37,948 bases of DNA from Zarea fungicola (Eukaryota; Ascomycota; Sordariomycetes; Hypocreales; Cordycipitaceae): positions 1 through 37,948 of the forward strand of contig FWCC01000520.1 in assembly GCA_900169235.1 (NCBI GenBank). The letters run 5' to 3'. How positions within the stretch are numbered: the first letter of the stretch is position 1; the number at the start of each line of letters is the position of its first letter. Shown here one piece after another: positions 22,836 through 33,862 of the stretch. Made by a program: the position numbers and the translations under genes. Under the pieces are notes generated by a model. That model had not been told where the DNA came from. It saw only the letters and a list, made by a program, of their open reading frames with translations, and searched no databases.

Positions 22836-23674
22836 TCAACCACCACGGACAAGCTTGTAGAACTCTTCGCCCTGAATTGTGGCGATTTCGAGCTCCTTGG
22901 CGGAAGGCTGACGTGAACCGTCGCTACCGGCAAAGGTGCCGGCGCCCCAAGGGGAGCCACCATGAACCTCGCCAAGATCACTCAAAAGAGTGTATGCCCT
23001 GCCGTAACCAAGGGGAATGAAGCTGATGCCGTGATGAGCAAGGGTGGACATGGCTGCGAGGGCGGTAGACTCCTGGCCACCACCCAGAGTGCCCGTAGAG
23101 ATGAAGAGTCCAGCCTTCTTACCCCAGTAGCCTCCAGAAGCCCATATAGCACCGGTAGTGTCCCAGAAGGTCTGCCAAGTTATACGTTAGTTTTTTATTT
23201 TTATTTTTCATCTCGCCAGTTAGAGGCCTGATAGTTGTTTCTTACCTTCCATTGGGCGGGAAAGTTGCCGTAACGGGTGGGAATACCAAACAGAAAGGCA
23301 TCATACTCTTGAAGTTTAGCAGGGTCGTCAAGGATTGCAACACTGGCATCTTTAGGAGGGGCATGCATCATGCTCAGGACCTCCTTGGGAAGGGTTTCAG
23401 GGAGCTGGTATATGTCGGCTGTACCGCCAGCCTTTTCAATACCGGCCCTTTCGGCATCGGCAAGCTGCTTGATGTGGCCATACATCGAGTACTAATAGAT
23501 GTCAGTGATTTGAGCAACAATGCTAATTGAGAAATTGATTTCTGGCGCCTTGATAACTAGGCAGCTTGAATAGGCGTCATCTCTGAGCGGAGAGGGAAGC
23601 AAACGGCATGAGGACCGGGGGTATCCGGCAGACCGTAGCACAAGACATACATAAACAATTGCGACTTTGACCAT
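22836..23674 (-). CDS. NAD(P)H:quinone oxidoreductase, WrbA/flavodoxin-like
   Basis: 201 residues in three exons: 23674-23651 (MVKVAIVY), intron 23492-23650 (159 nt, GTATGT...TTAG); 23491-23246, intron 23172-23245 (74 nt, GTAAGA, branch AACTAACG, GGCAG); 23171-22836. Both junctions are in phase 0. The joined protein starts MVKVAIVYYSMYGHIKQLA, the FMN-phosphate loop of the WrbA/Pst2/minor-allergen (Alt a 7) family. It continues with FGIPTRYGNFPAQWKTFWD, the flavin-binding STGTLGGGQESTALAAMSTLAHHGISFIPLGY, and the C-terminal GGSPWGAGTFAGSDGSRQPSAKELEIA. It should reduce quinones by two electrons in the cytosol, lowering oxidative stress. All family landmarks and the usual ~200-residue length are present. 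The 8-codon first exon is a common layout in this family's fungal genes. Confidence 0.95.
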
Positions 23675-24495
23675 TTTGGCGATAGTATGAACAGCTATGT
23701 GGCAGTATCAAGGAAGAATTTATCCAGATAATGTAGAATGGAGAAGTAGAAGACAAGAATGGAAGCAGGTAGCGCGAGGATACTTATAGTTTCAGCTTTC
23801 TTGGGCGTCAACAAGCAAACATACGCAGGCTCTTGCTATTTGCAAATACAATGCAACGACCGAGTCCTTCTATCCACTTATTTGGCAACTTAAACCTTGT
23901 TGGACAGCCTTTGTTACGCGTACTTCTACCTCCGGAACAAACCTGAGGTGACTGTGGAACCAACACTAGTTAGTAGGGTGAACTTGTTAAACGCTTGACC
24001 GAAGAACGAGGTAATTGTCGTTGCGCCGCGGCGCTGCTGAGGCCAAGCCTGCGTGGATGCTGAAATGAGATCTATACTGGATAAGCCGGAAAATTTTCCC
24101 TTTCGCAGGGTCATTGATAATACCAAGTATGCTGCATTAATGGCATGGTTCAAGCCGCCAAGCTAAACCACATTGCTTATAAATTTTGACTAAGGCCCGC
24201 TGTTGATGGAGTAGAAGGAATGTTAGTGGTGAAATGCATAATGACTCGTCCTCATAAGCTCTTTTTTTGTATGATGAATTCATTAGTAATTGTTATATAA
24301 TATTATAGTTAGTAGTGTTTTGCTGGTGAGGCAGCAGCTACACCATCGGCACTCGGCGTTACAGGTAACGCGAAGGCGGGACATGGGCACCGTCTCTGAA
24401 ACCCGGCATTTGTGATATGAAGGAACATAATTCCGCGAATTTATCGCTCTCTATCTATCCCAGCGCTGAATAAAATCAGAATTTCTGCCTTCAAA
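23675..24495. other. Divergent intergenic region
   Basis: Lies between the starts of the minus-strand WrbA-like gene and the plus-strand SnoaL-like gene, so it should carry both promoters. A minus-strand frame of 75 codons at 23926-24153 has no support. Confidence 0.5.
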
Positions 24496-24983
24496 ATGAA
24501 GTTCAATGTTACAATGGTCAGTGCTGCCGCCCTCTCCATCCCAGTTACAAATGCAATCCCAGCCGCAGGCTCTTCCGAGACCTATCTTGCATACCTGGTC
24601 AGAGAATCACGACCAAAGACCAAGCTATTAATTTTGCTACCTTTGTCAGAGAGCTCTACTTTGAAAAGGATGTTTCCACTGCATTCACAAATCACGGGCT
24701 CGAGAGCTATGTTCAGCACAATCCTCTTCTGCAGCAAGGTCGAACGGCAACGATCGCGTTCTTAGGAGCGAACTTTCCTAAATGGAACATTACGGTCCGT
24801 CATCAGGGGTTTGATAACGGGATAGGATGGGTTCATTGGAAATTGGAGGGATTTGGTACTGCGAGGTACCAGGCTGTGGTGGATGTCTTCAGATATGAGG
24901 GAGGCTGTATTGCCGAGCATTGGGATTCGATCCAGGCTGCCCCTGCGTTGAATAAGACTAGTAACCCCTATGAGCTGATATAA
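24496..24983 (+). CDS. SnoaL-like (NTF2 fold) secreted protein, frame-broken
   Basis: ATG 24496 opens a signal peptide (MKFNVTMVSAAALSIPVTNA). From about 24606 a different frame carries a complete small NTF2/SnoaL-like domain: ITTKDQAINFATFVRELYF, the VQHNPLLQQGR helix-strand motif typical of fungal SnoaL proteins, then WVHWKLEGFG, YQAVVDVFRYEGGCIAEHWDS, ending NPYELI at 24983. The two frames do not join by any intron with recognisable signals: the distance is too short and candidate introns give the wrong phase. A small indel between about 24560 and 24605 would restore one protein of ~160 residues. SnoaL-like proteins include polyketide cyclases and hydrolases of unknown substrate; no activity is claimed. 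It could be a pseudogene, or the break could be a sequencing error. Confidence 0.65.
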
Positions 24984-25333
24984 TCTTCACGTGGGGTGCA
25001 ATTATAGACAAAGGCATGAGAGTAGGGCCTTGAAGAGCCTTTGCCTGAGTTATGTATGTAGATTTTACTCGAAACTTGAAAGGCTAGAACCCAATATTCT
25101 ACTCGGTGATAATTTTCACTTTGGATAGCGTCGCGTTAGGTAGAGCCATTCTTGTAAAGTTTTCGATTCAAAATTCGCTTCATCAAAGCATTCATATCCT
25201 AACAATCGGCGCAAGAGTAAGTGATAGGTTGACCATGATTTGGCCAACTCGGCGGCGCAGGTCCGACGTTGGTCCGGCCCTACAAGGTTGCGCAATCCGG
25301 TTTAGCAAACTGGTCTACTGTGGGATGCTAAAT
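24984..25333. other. Intergenic between convergent genes
   Basis: Between the 3' ends of the plus-strand SnoaL-like gene and the minus-strand cysteine-rich gene. No gene seen. Confidence 0.5.
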
Positions 25334-25633
25334 TTATCCACTTACGTTATCAAAGCAAGGATTGCCATTCTGACAAGAGTGAGTGTCGCACTATGAAGTA
25401 CCTGAGCTTTAGCGCCTAAATGAAGCATGTATTTGTAGAGCACTTACACAAACGAGTCCGACAGCACGGTTACCGATCTTACATGCGTAGTTTTCCTGAA
25501 TTCAGGTTTAGATTAGATTAGAATGGCAAATGTCTTGAGTACCACATACAATGCATATTCCCTGCTCACCAGCCAGCGCCTGTCCGGCTAGAGCAGCCAC
25601 AGCGGCAGTAAGGTAGGCAATTGTGACGTGCAT
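25334..25633 (-). CDS. Small secreted six-cysteine protein (knottin-like spacing), three exons
   Basis: 62 residues assembled from three tiny exons: 25633-25550, intron 25496-25549 (54 nt, GTATGT, branch AATCTAAACC, TTCAG); 25495-25448, intron 25391-25447 (57 nt, GTAAGT, branch GCGCTAAAG, CATAG); 25390-25334. All junctions are phase 0 and each intron contains stops, so no single frame shows the gene. Residues 1-22 are a signal peptide (AYLTAAVAALAGQALA). The mature peptide (~40 residues) has six cysteines in the order C-x5-C-x10-CC-x4-C-x5-C, the order seen in inhibitor-cystine-knot peptides and some fungal small secreted proteins. A TATA box (minus-strand TATAAA, 25731-25736) lies ~100 bp upstream. 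Function unknown; an apoplastic effector, antimicrobial or inhibitor role is conjecture. Confidence 0.72.
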
Positions 25634-25730
25634 TTTGCTATCGTTGGTATATGTCGGCCGGCATACAAGAAATATGAAAGTTTTAAAAGACAAAGAGATT
25701 GTGAAGGACATGGGGTGGAATACCAGAGCA

Positions 25731-25736
25731 TTTATA
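25731..25736 (-). promoter_or_regulatory. TATA box of the six-cysteine gene
   Basis: Minus-strand TATAAA about 98 bases before ATG 25633. Confidence 0.55.
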
Positions 25737-26873
25737 CAACGGGATGTGCCAAAACCTTGATCAGCAAACGGATTACGAAGCCCCAGGTTCAGCTGCGCAC
25801 TCGTGTCAAATTTGTACTAGTTCTACATATTATACAATGCGAACGTATACTCGGACCAGGCAACACCGAAGGGATCCCGCTACGCAGTGTAAATGGGTAA
25901 TTTTAAGCATCCGTGCATCAAAACAAGCCAAACGCCCTTGAAAGTATTCCATGTCACCAATGGCTTTAACTGGTAACTTGGGTGGTCGGCGGGGCTCCTG
26001 CTATAGCCAAGGAGTGATTCTCCGCCGCTGGGTACGACACAAGGGAGGCTTAGACCACTATATGGCCAATTGAATTATTAATATAACATGGTATATGCGG
26101 GGCAAGAATTTCTCCAAGAGGATATTTAGAAGTAAATTTAAAAAGAGCAGCGTCGCCGAGTACCCAACGTACGTATGGGCTAACCTGGCCTACATTACTA
26201 TGTGGTTCCCAACAAGTTTGAAGGATCCTCCTGTAACAGTTTGGCGAAATACTGAACAAACTACAGTAGCTGATTTAAAAAAAAAATGATTCATAGTTGG
26301 ATCAATCGGCTATTCCGCTATAAGAGTAAGACTCATGGCGTTGCATTCACTTCCATAGTTACATGGTGTAACCCGTGACGCCAAGCTCATTTTTCAGTCA
26401 TGCTAAGCTATATGCTAATCTTGTATAGCCGGAGAGAACTAACCCTTTAGAAGTAAATGTCACTCTATGGTTACTTTATGAAACTTGCAAATATTAGTTC
26501 TGCTGTTGTCAAGTCCCGTGTACTTTATTAATTGATGATCTTTAAATCAAGATGCGTTGCGAGACGAGGGCTACACTTCACCAACTTAGCTTCTGTGGCC
26601 TCCTCCAGAAGAATTTGTTAGACTGACGACCGACTACGCAATACTGTGGCAAAGATTGTTTCTATTCTGTTATTTCGTCCCGCAAAACTATGTGAAGGTT
26701 TGGCCACGAGGATATCAATCGTCTAATGTGAGACTATCCAGACCACCATATCCAGCATCACCCAGGAAGCACCCTCTCTGGCTTCAATGGGAATGATACT
26801 GCTCGGTCTAACATGCCGCCGTTCCAATATACATACCCGATAGCCACGAGCTCTTTGGCAACGTTATGGGCTG
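25737..26873. other. Gene-free stretch
   Basis: No supported gene. Short frames at 26050-26289 on both strands contradict each other and have no domain. It ends at the 3' side of the minus-strand epoxide hydrolase. Confidence 0.5.
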
Positions 26874-28199
26874 TTATTGTGTGGCAAAGATCTCCCACAT
26901 ACTTTCTAACCAACTTTCTGGTCGGGTATAAGCTGGGAAATGCCCACCACATTGGTGACGTTGGTAGAAGGTGACGTTCGCTGTTCGTTCCACCCAATCC
27001 CTCGGCTAAGCTACGTTAGCCATGTTTCCAAAACCCGCGTATGGTATAATGATATGACTTACAACAAAATTCAAATTTGCTAGTTCTGAATAGCCAGGTT
27101 TGCAATACCCCCACTGTAAAATAGACGTTGGCACGCGACTTGGTTTAGCCCCTTGAACCACTGTAGGGAATAACTCCTTGTAGCTTCGTATATTACCGTA
27201 TACGCCAGGAATATATAATGTCATCATCTGGGAGACCAGTTCTTGCATTGTGTAAATAGTGGAATGATCCCGTACTGTAAAATCAAGCTGCCACATCCAC
27301 GCCAAGAACCCGATCGGAGAATCATTTAATGCGTAGGAGATGGAGAGTGGAAATGTACTGTCGATTGATGCATATGCCGAATGCGTATTAAAATACGCAT
27401 TCATAGAGGCAATGTATTGCGACTCCTCATTTGTTGTCTCGTTACTTGTATACCGTTGTAGATCTGTCGCGGTCGGTGGCACGAGATAAAAATCTGTCGC
27501 ATGATTCAAGATCTTTTCTTCATACTTGTCCACCATCTGCAGCGCAACTGCAAAGCCCAAGTCTGTGGAATATACAGCATATGATTCATAACCCAACTGC
27601 TGCATGAGGCTTGCGCATACTGCGGCATATCCAGAACTTCCAATGCCAGGGACCTTTGGTGCAGGCGAGAAGCCGTAGCCGGGGAGATCTGGTGCAACAA
27701 CATGAAATGCAGGCTTTGACGGGTCCGCGGGATTGGCCAGGGGCCTGATGACCTTCTCCCACTCGAGACTGGTGCTTGGCCAGCCATGTAAGAGAATTAT
27801 CGGTATAGCATTCTCTTGTTTGCTCCGTTGATGAATAAATTGTATGTCGATATCGTAAGGGTAGGAACCATTGGTTCCTGGAATGGTGGTCATGAAGTGG
27901 GAAAAGTTGGCGTTTATGGCGTCTTGGTACTTGAACCAATCATAGTCTGAGGCCATATATTGCGCAACGTTGGAGATGTTGGCAGTCGGAGGGCCGTCAA
28001 ACCAAGCGGGTGCAGAGATATCGGCTACGTGGCGGTAGCTCGCAGCCTTGAGGCGTGTCTGATGTATAAATGAAGGGGAAACATCAATAGTGTATGGACG
28101 GGGATGGTACTGCACGTCATGACTGTTCGGACGGACTACAGCCAAGACAATTGCCAGAATGGCAAGGAATACCCCCGACGATGCGATACGAATTGACAT
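26874..28199 (-). CDS. Epoxide hydrolase (alpha/beta-hydrolase, EHN type), membrane-anchored or secreted
   Basis: 422 residues in two exons: 28199-27063, intron 27006-27062 (57 nt, GTAAGT, branch GGCTAACG, TTAG), 27005-26874. The second exon supplies the C-terminus (PRDWVERTANVTFYQRHQCGGHFPAY...). N-terminal hydrophobic segment ~7-23 (signal anchor). An epoxide-hydrolase N-terminal helical domain follows (residues ~35-125), then the oxyanion motif HGWP (138-141) and the nucleophile Asp213 in STDLG, where microsomal-type enzymes have GxDxG. The general base is His401 in GGHFPAY; in microsomal-type enzymes it pairs with an acid residue upstream. Cap-domain tyrosines are plausible. Without exon 2 the catalytic His would be missing. 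It hydrolyses epoxides to vicinal diols; natural substrate unknown. N-glycosylation sequons (NISN, NFSH, NGS, NETT) suggest passage through the secretory pathway. TATA box at 28285-28293. Confidence 0.93.
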
Positions 28200-28814
28200 T
28201 TTTTGTAGGATTTTTTGCCTTTAGATACAGGGGATTCTCCGCATATCTCGTGTTGTTGCTCTTCTGGTGATCCTACTATAAATGATTTATATATCTGTCG
28301 CCAAAACTATTACTAATGTGAGTTTTTTATTACAAACAAATTACACAGAATCCACTCTTATACTTTTCTATTCTCGAGAAGGCGAACGCCAAAGGGATAA
28401 TATTGTTACTCTCCACTCCTTTCATCGTTACTAGGATCTAGAGATTGACTTGAGAGCGGAACTCGCTCACAAAATGCGCCGAACCTCGCGTTTCGCGTCG
28501 GCATGGAAACGATACCGCTCCTTGAAATCGAATGCAATGCATCTTGGTATATTTCTCATGTTGGGACTATATGTGGCAAATGTACTCTTTCGCTGTGACT
28601 AATGATGACCAATTTAGCCCTTTGCACTGGAGGACCGCGGCCTCGGCTTTCGGCGGTGTTATTTGCTCACTTTCGCATCTCTGTACCGGTTAGCAATATG
28701 AAATTCAGACATAAATATGCTACAGTCAGTCATTTTTGTTGAAACGATAAATAAGCTCTATATTTACTACTTGTCTAACTTGACTACACAAACGGCCTGA
28801 ATTCCGTCAACACC
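28200..28814. other. Divergent promoter region
   Basis: Separates the start of the minus-strand epoxide hydrolase from the start of the plus-strand 209-residue gene; no gene in between. Likely holds both promoters. Confidence 0.55.
28285..28293 (-). promoter_or_regulatory. TATA box of the epoxide hydrolase gene
   Basis: Minus-strand TATATAAAT about 86-94 bases before ATG 28199. Confidence 0.55.
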
Positions 28815-29444
28815 ATGAACAGAAACTTCAACATGAACCACAGACAAGTGTTTCAGGAGGCCCTTGCCAACCCTGAAAATACAGCCATTGAGCTGCCACC
28901 AGCCGATGTCAACAAGGTCATCGAGGAGCATTACACAGTTGACAAGCCGTTTACGTACACGCGCAAGATGCTGTGGGATATGGAGACAAAAAAAGCACAT
29001 GATCCCACCAAATTTCTTGGTGGCGTCGTCCTGCCAGGGAGCGCCCAGGTTTTCAATGTCGAACGCAACGGTGACATTGAGACCTTTGTCCGAGTCTCGG
29101 ATCAACGTCGCTGGTTGAGCCGTAACGAGTACTCCACTGTCATTGAGCTGGTACGACTTGACCATGCCGCTCATAGCGCACTCTTTATTGGCGTCGATGA
29201 AGTAGACGGCCCTGACGGTCGCAAGATTGTGCGCGGCAAGGAAATGGCAAAATTCCATGTCGAGCACTCAACTACGGGTCCGGAGGATGCGCCTCTGAAT
29301 CTATGGCACATTGTGCATCTGGATCAGGATGAGTCGGGAGGCATAAAGAAGGCGTTTGCTGACTTTGCCAAGATCCCGTATCTTCGTCCCTTCAACGAGA
29401 TTTACATTCGGGATGTGCTAGGCAGAGATCTGGTTCGGAAGTAG
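28815..29444 (+). CDS. Conserved-looking cytosolic protein, family not recognised
   Basis: 209 codons in one exon from ATG 28815 in strong context (CACCATGAA). No signal peptide or membrane segment. Balanced, charged composition and balanced codon use argue for a real soluble protein. Notable stretches: an N-terminal helical part (HRQVFQEALANPENTAIELP), LLPGSAQVF-like FLGGVVLPGSAQVFNVERNG, the beta-rich STVIELVRLDHAAHSALFIGVDEVDGPDGRK, and NLWHIVHLDQDESGGIKKAFADFAKI near the end. It is divergent from the epoxide hydrolase gene with a shared ~615-bp promoter region, so the two could be co-regulated. No function is assigned. Confidence 0.75.
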   Translation: MNRNFNMNHRQVFQEALANPENTAIELPPADVNKVIEEHYTVDKPFTYTRKMLWDMETKKAHDPTKFLGGVVLPGSAQVFNVERNGDIETFVRVSDQRRWLSRNEYSTVIELVRLDHAAHSALFIGVDEVDGPDGRKIVRGKEMAKFHVEHSTTGPEDAPLNLWHIVHLDQDESGGIKKAFADFAKIPYLRPFNEIYIRDVLGRDLVRK

Positions 29445-30850
29445 TGGCGGGCTGGCATTGGCTGCCGAGAATTGACATTTTGTCTCGCCATCTGTTACTG
29501 GTTCTCGTGTCCAGGTCTAGTGGCAATGGACTGATCTTTGGCCGTAGCTCAGATAGCGGTATAGTTACGAATAAGGCATTACATCAATCCATTGCTTAAT
29601 CCACCATTGTATGAAGTACAATCCAAATTTTAGACTTGTATCTAGACTTGTATGGGCTAAGGTATAGAGACAGGAGTGAACTGATACTTCGCCATTATCC
29701 AAAGGTCCGAAAACTTGGAAATATAGGTTCTATAAATTTCTTGTTCAAATTAGTGCTGGACGGTGGGGTGCTCGGAATTCGCGACCAAGCTTGAGCGTTT
29801 CCTAATATGACCAGGCTAGGCAGTGTGCATTATCTGTCGAATTCAATCTAAACTTGCCCCAATAGTTTCAGAGGGTCGCGACAATGGCGAAGCGCGAGAT
29901 CTGTAATTTCGGGCAATTAAACCCCGAACGTCGTACAAGTGCTGCACTAATCTCATTGCTGGTATGGTTAGTTTTCACCATAATCCAGTAGACCGCCATG
30001 ATTACATTAAATCCGAGGTCTTTGGCGCGGTAAAAGAAACTCAATGCCTATTTCGAATCCAGTTTCCACTCATAATGGAGGCTGGCTCCTCCATCAAGCA
30101 GCTTTGTCAGAATTTCCAGCTGATATGGTAATGCGGCTAAGCTTATTTAGCGTAATGTCGATCCCCATATGTGAAGATGCGACGTCATGTGTCCGTTGTA
30201 ACAGCATGGTATTAAAGCGGTAGCCAGAGATATTTCTACTTTTCTTTCATCGTCACGTTTCTCCAGCCGAATCCATCTCTGTTAGACTTGCCGGTTTCTT
30301 GACCGAGCAGACACTACACATGTGGAACACTCGTACAAGCTTTTTACCGGTAGTTAAATAGACGTTGGATTGAAGGCTAAGTGTGACTGTAATACAAAAT
30401 AGACGCTAAAATTACAAACTATTTAGATTAAAGTATGGCGGCGTGTGGCAGAGTTGCCACTTATTAAAGCAGAAAACGGTTTCCCCACTCGAGGAAGAAC
30501 GCGAAGAAGCGAGAGACAGCAATCCATACAACCATGACCCAAGATATCTCCGGGCAGTACCATTATCATGGTGAAAAAACTCGCAAATGTTACACCGCCA
30601 ACAAACCACTGGCTAACCATTTGTAACTTTCCCGCGGCGGAGCTCAGGTCTTCGGAGTTCCGTAGCACAACTGATTGGTAAACAATATGTTGCTGGTCAG
30701 CGCGGAATGTGAGATTCCGTAAAATGTCCGCAACCCTGTGGAGGGTACTGACTAAGTGACCTCCGTAACGCTACTGTACTGCAATTTCTTGGTGACTACT
30801 GGTGGAAGAATCTGACTTGGCCAGATAACCCACCCTGTTTTCTTATTCTT
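29445..30850. other. Gene-free stretch
   Basis: Nothing supported. Two overlapping minus-strand frames at 30412-30668 (65 and 81 codons) lack a signal or domain. Confidence 0.5.
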
Positions 30851-30857
30851 TATATAA
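30851..30857 (+). promoter_or_regulatory. TATA box of the 30940 gene
   Basis: TATATAA about 85 bases upstream of the ATG at 30940. Confidence 0.5.
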
Positions 30858-30939
30858 TAAAGGCTATGTATTGGCTATGTATTGGGCGCCAACGCAGAAA
30901 TGATATCTTCACCTTTTGAAGACACTCTCCACAGCAGAA

Positions 30940-31737
30940 ATGGCATCTATTGTTAAACCTACTCTTGTATTGTTTCCTGGTGCTTGGCACCTTGCGTCTA
31001 CCTTGGCAGGGTTCGTGGAGGAACTCAAGTCGCGTGGATATCCAGCTGAGGCACACACTCTACGCAGTGTCGGCAACCCTGCTGCTACTGTGGCGTATGA
31101 TGTTGTACACATACGCTCTATCCTTCTATCTCACATAGAGCAGGGCAAGGATGTGGTTCTTATTGTACATTCCTTCGCCGGGTACGGCGGTTCAGAAGCG
31201 ATTGAGGGGCTTCACAAGCGCACTCGCGCGGCCAATGGTCAAGTTGGAGGTCTTGTGGGCGGTATTTGGCTTGCAGCTTTTATGCCTCCACCGCCTGAGT
31301 TACCACCCCGAGAGTGGATAAGGCTAGATGTGAGCTGGTTCCCTATTCACATCATTCCAAATAGCATACTAACAAGTACAAAGGCTGAAGCTGGATTATT
31401 GCATGTGTTAAACGCAGTGGAAATCTTTTATGGCGACTCCGATCTCAACACTGCCAAAGAGTGCGAGAAGATGCTGCAGGGACACTCGTTGCTAGCTTGC
31501 ACCCGGCCAACCGCGAGACGAGGCTGGGCAGAAGCAGCTTGGGATGGCAGCAGAGGCTACATTTTATGCTTGCAGGATAAAGCTATTGAGGAGGTTGTGC
31601 AGAGAGACATGGTCAACAGATCGGAAGTAAGCTGGAACGTCAAGGTCATGAACACCTCACACACGCCTTTCCTATCCGTCCCCGATAAGACAGCAGATGT
31701 CGTGGAAGAGTTGATTGCTGAATTCTACAAAGCCTAG
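30940..31737 (+). CDS. Alpha/beta hydrolase (AB hydrolase_6 type)
   Basis: 265 residues, no intron. The start is ATG 30940 (the frame upstream begins only with TTG). Family landmarks: PTLVLFPGAWH (7-17, oxyanion loop), a helix with RGYPAEAHTLRSVG (32-45), nucleophile Ser78 in HSFAGYGG, LVGGIWLAAFMPPP (the 'aF.p' strand typical of this fungal family), and C-terminal His241 in SHTPFLSVPDKTADVVEELI. Catalytic Ser and His are present; the acid is probably in the strand before YILCLQDKAI, where the family usually has a TxD (here CLQD). Cytosolic. These proteins act as esterases or carbon-carbon bond hydrolases, often in secondary metabolism or degradation of aromatics; substrate unknown. Confidence 0.88.
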   Translation: MASIVKPTLVLFPGAWHLASTLAGFVEELKSRGYPAEAHTLRSVGNPAATVAYDVVHIRSILLSHIEQGKDVVLIVHSFAGYGGSEAIEGLHKRTRAANGQVGGLVGGIWLAAFMPPPPELPPREWIRLDVSWFPIHIIPNSILTSTKAEAGLLHVLNAVEIFYGDSDLNTAKECEKMLQGHSLLACTRPTARRGWAEAAWDGSRGYILCLQDKAIEEVVQRDMVNRSEVSWNVKVMNTSHTPFLSVPDKTADVVEELIAEFYKA

Positions 31738-33862
31738 TTACCATATTCACACGTGCGCTAGTTCCAGAATATAAAATGAACTACTGCAAAGTCTGGAGGT
31801 CTATCCTGCGCTGTTCTATTGCACTGAGGCGAATTGGCTGGATGGTCATTAAATGTGTCAATTAAACCTTCGAGGTGAGGGCTTAGCGAGGATGATAATT
31901 CGCACAGTATAAAACTTATAGTGGTGCGCGTAATTACATGAGCTAGCATAGCGGAGTCAAATCAGGAGAATTCGAACAATTTGGTAAAGATAGCCTTCAA
32001 TTATCCAAGACTAAGCTACCAAAGAGACTTATCTATACGTACAGTTAAGTTGAGGCCAAAACAGACAGAAAAATGTGGTGAACACCTGCTTCGATTATGC
32101 TTAGCTCATAAGAAAGACACGTTGGATTAATAGTTCGATGCTTGTGTAGCTGTACTTGTAACTAATGATGACATACAATTGATGTCTTTTTTTGTAGTTG
32201 GGCATCGTGGCTTCGGCTTTACATGGTGTAGCTTACACAATTTGGCAACTCAACAGCCCTTCATAATTAGGACGATCTCCAAACACGCACGGATGCAATT
32301 AAAAAAAAGGGAGCTTTTAGACCTGTTTAGGTTAGTTCCAGTTAAAGGTACCCAATATATCAAGACCAAGTGCTCAGGCCATTACGAAGTACATGAATAC
32401 AATTGGCTCCGAATAATAACCCGGCTTACATATTACAGGTACCAGTCTTTTACAAGTTGTCAAGGAGAGTCAGGCTAAGTAGAAGAAATACTTCGTTAAA
32501 TTAATCTATGGGGATATAAAATATCTGAATTAGCTATGGCATACTCTCTTTACTTCAACATTTGGGGTAGCAACCTATCGTGACCCTCCGACACGTTCTC
32601 GCAAACAAGCCCGATACTGCATCCATCAAGTTACCATCATAGTTTTAGCTGGAATTTCATAACATATTCTAGTATAGCAGCAATAATCAAGGTGCTTTTA
32701 ATTAACAAGTAACAGACGAGCAATAATGCCATAATCTATAAGAAATTTAGTTTACCCAATATCTTCTGGCTCTAGAATCGGAACGCTGACTTGTCGGCGT
32801 TAATGGTGGATCTTCTGACCAGGCGCAACCCCATATTAGAAGGTCACAACTGCGCGCCGTTGCGCCGTCATGTTTTTAGTATATTTCCGGTACAAGAGTA
32901 AAGGCCGAGTGCCGATGTCAAACCTGTATGACAATTTTACCTTTTCGCGGTTCCCAGAAGACACCGACGAAGCGAGCAACCCTGTTCCTTGTATTGTACC
33001 AAGATCATACGCCAAGACATAACAGAGAGTTTGAGTCAGTGTTGTTGATCGGAAACGACCTTGCGCATCGCGGATCAGGGGTGTGGCTTAGTAAAAAATT
33101 CATAATGACAGAAGTTGTTTCTTTAGGAACTAGCATGGTCTGTCAGTTTTGGAGGAAAGGAATCACATGTGCAAGCACCTACAACTTAGTAGTGGTTATA
33201 GGTGCTTGCACATGTAGATATCCGCGGCGAGTCACCTCTGCAGATTCCACGAGGTGTAATTTCCTTAACACGACTCTGTAATTCTACTACAAGTTCAACC
33301 CCTGCTGGCTGCCGTGTCAAAAACATGCCCATGGTCAACTGAAGAGCCGAACATGAGCAAGAAAACTTGGTTAATCCCTGGAAAGATAGCGAAGAAAGGG
33401 ACAAAATCTGAGGAACTATAGCTATTGTAATACAGGAATTGATGGCTTAATAAAGGCATCGGCTCCCGCTTTACAAAAGCACAGTTACTGGTGTACATGG
33501 CAATTCGCTCCTCAAACTGCATCCTACTCACATAACTTCCACACAGGACAGCAGTGTTAAAGCTAACACTATCATAGCGTGTTATATCGCGTTTACGGAG
33601 TAGGGATCACACCCGCAAGTACAAGTCTGCCCAAATATAAGTACTGCTAGGAGCATCCTTAGGTCTTAGTTCCTATAACCCGAAGGCGGCGAGTTGCATT
33701 TAACTGAATAATACTGGCACAAAGTAAACTTTGAAGCGTTCAAGCTGAAAGGCTGCAATTGAGCTAATTAGGAACTGTTTAGCTGTGACTGCTTGCTTCC
33801 TCTTGGAAAACCCTGGACAATATTATTGACGCTATGGCAGCTCCTATAAAGCGATAAATGCT
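31738..33862. other. 2.1-kb stretch without a supported gene
   Basis: A/T-leaning sequence. Frames up to 117 codons (32928-33281) have no support. The one clear structure is the long hairpin at 33165-33215. It should also contain the terminator of the minus-strand gene at 33863. Confidence 0.5.
33165..33215. repeat. 17-bp perfect inverted repeat (hairpin)
   Basis: Arms ACATGTGCAAGCACCTA (33165-33181) and TAGGTGCTTGCACATGT (33199-33215) are perfect reverse complements with a 17-base spacer. After one mismatch the pairing continues three more bases (AAC with GTT), leaving a loop of about nine bases. It lies in gene-free sequence. Confidence 0.9.

Noticed and set aside
22654..22918. Spliced extension of the 22373 secreted protein by ~75 codons
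   Set aside because: Needs a 40-nt intron with a weak donor and would overlap the coding end of the WrbA-like gene; kept only as an alternative.
28767..29267. 166-codon minus-strand frame
   Set aside because: Antisense to the 209-residue gene, which has the better start context and codon use; the minus frame has no ATG-supported domain.
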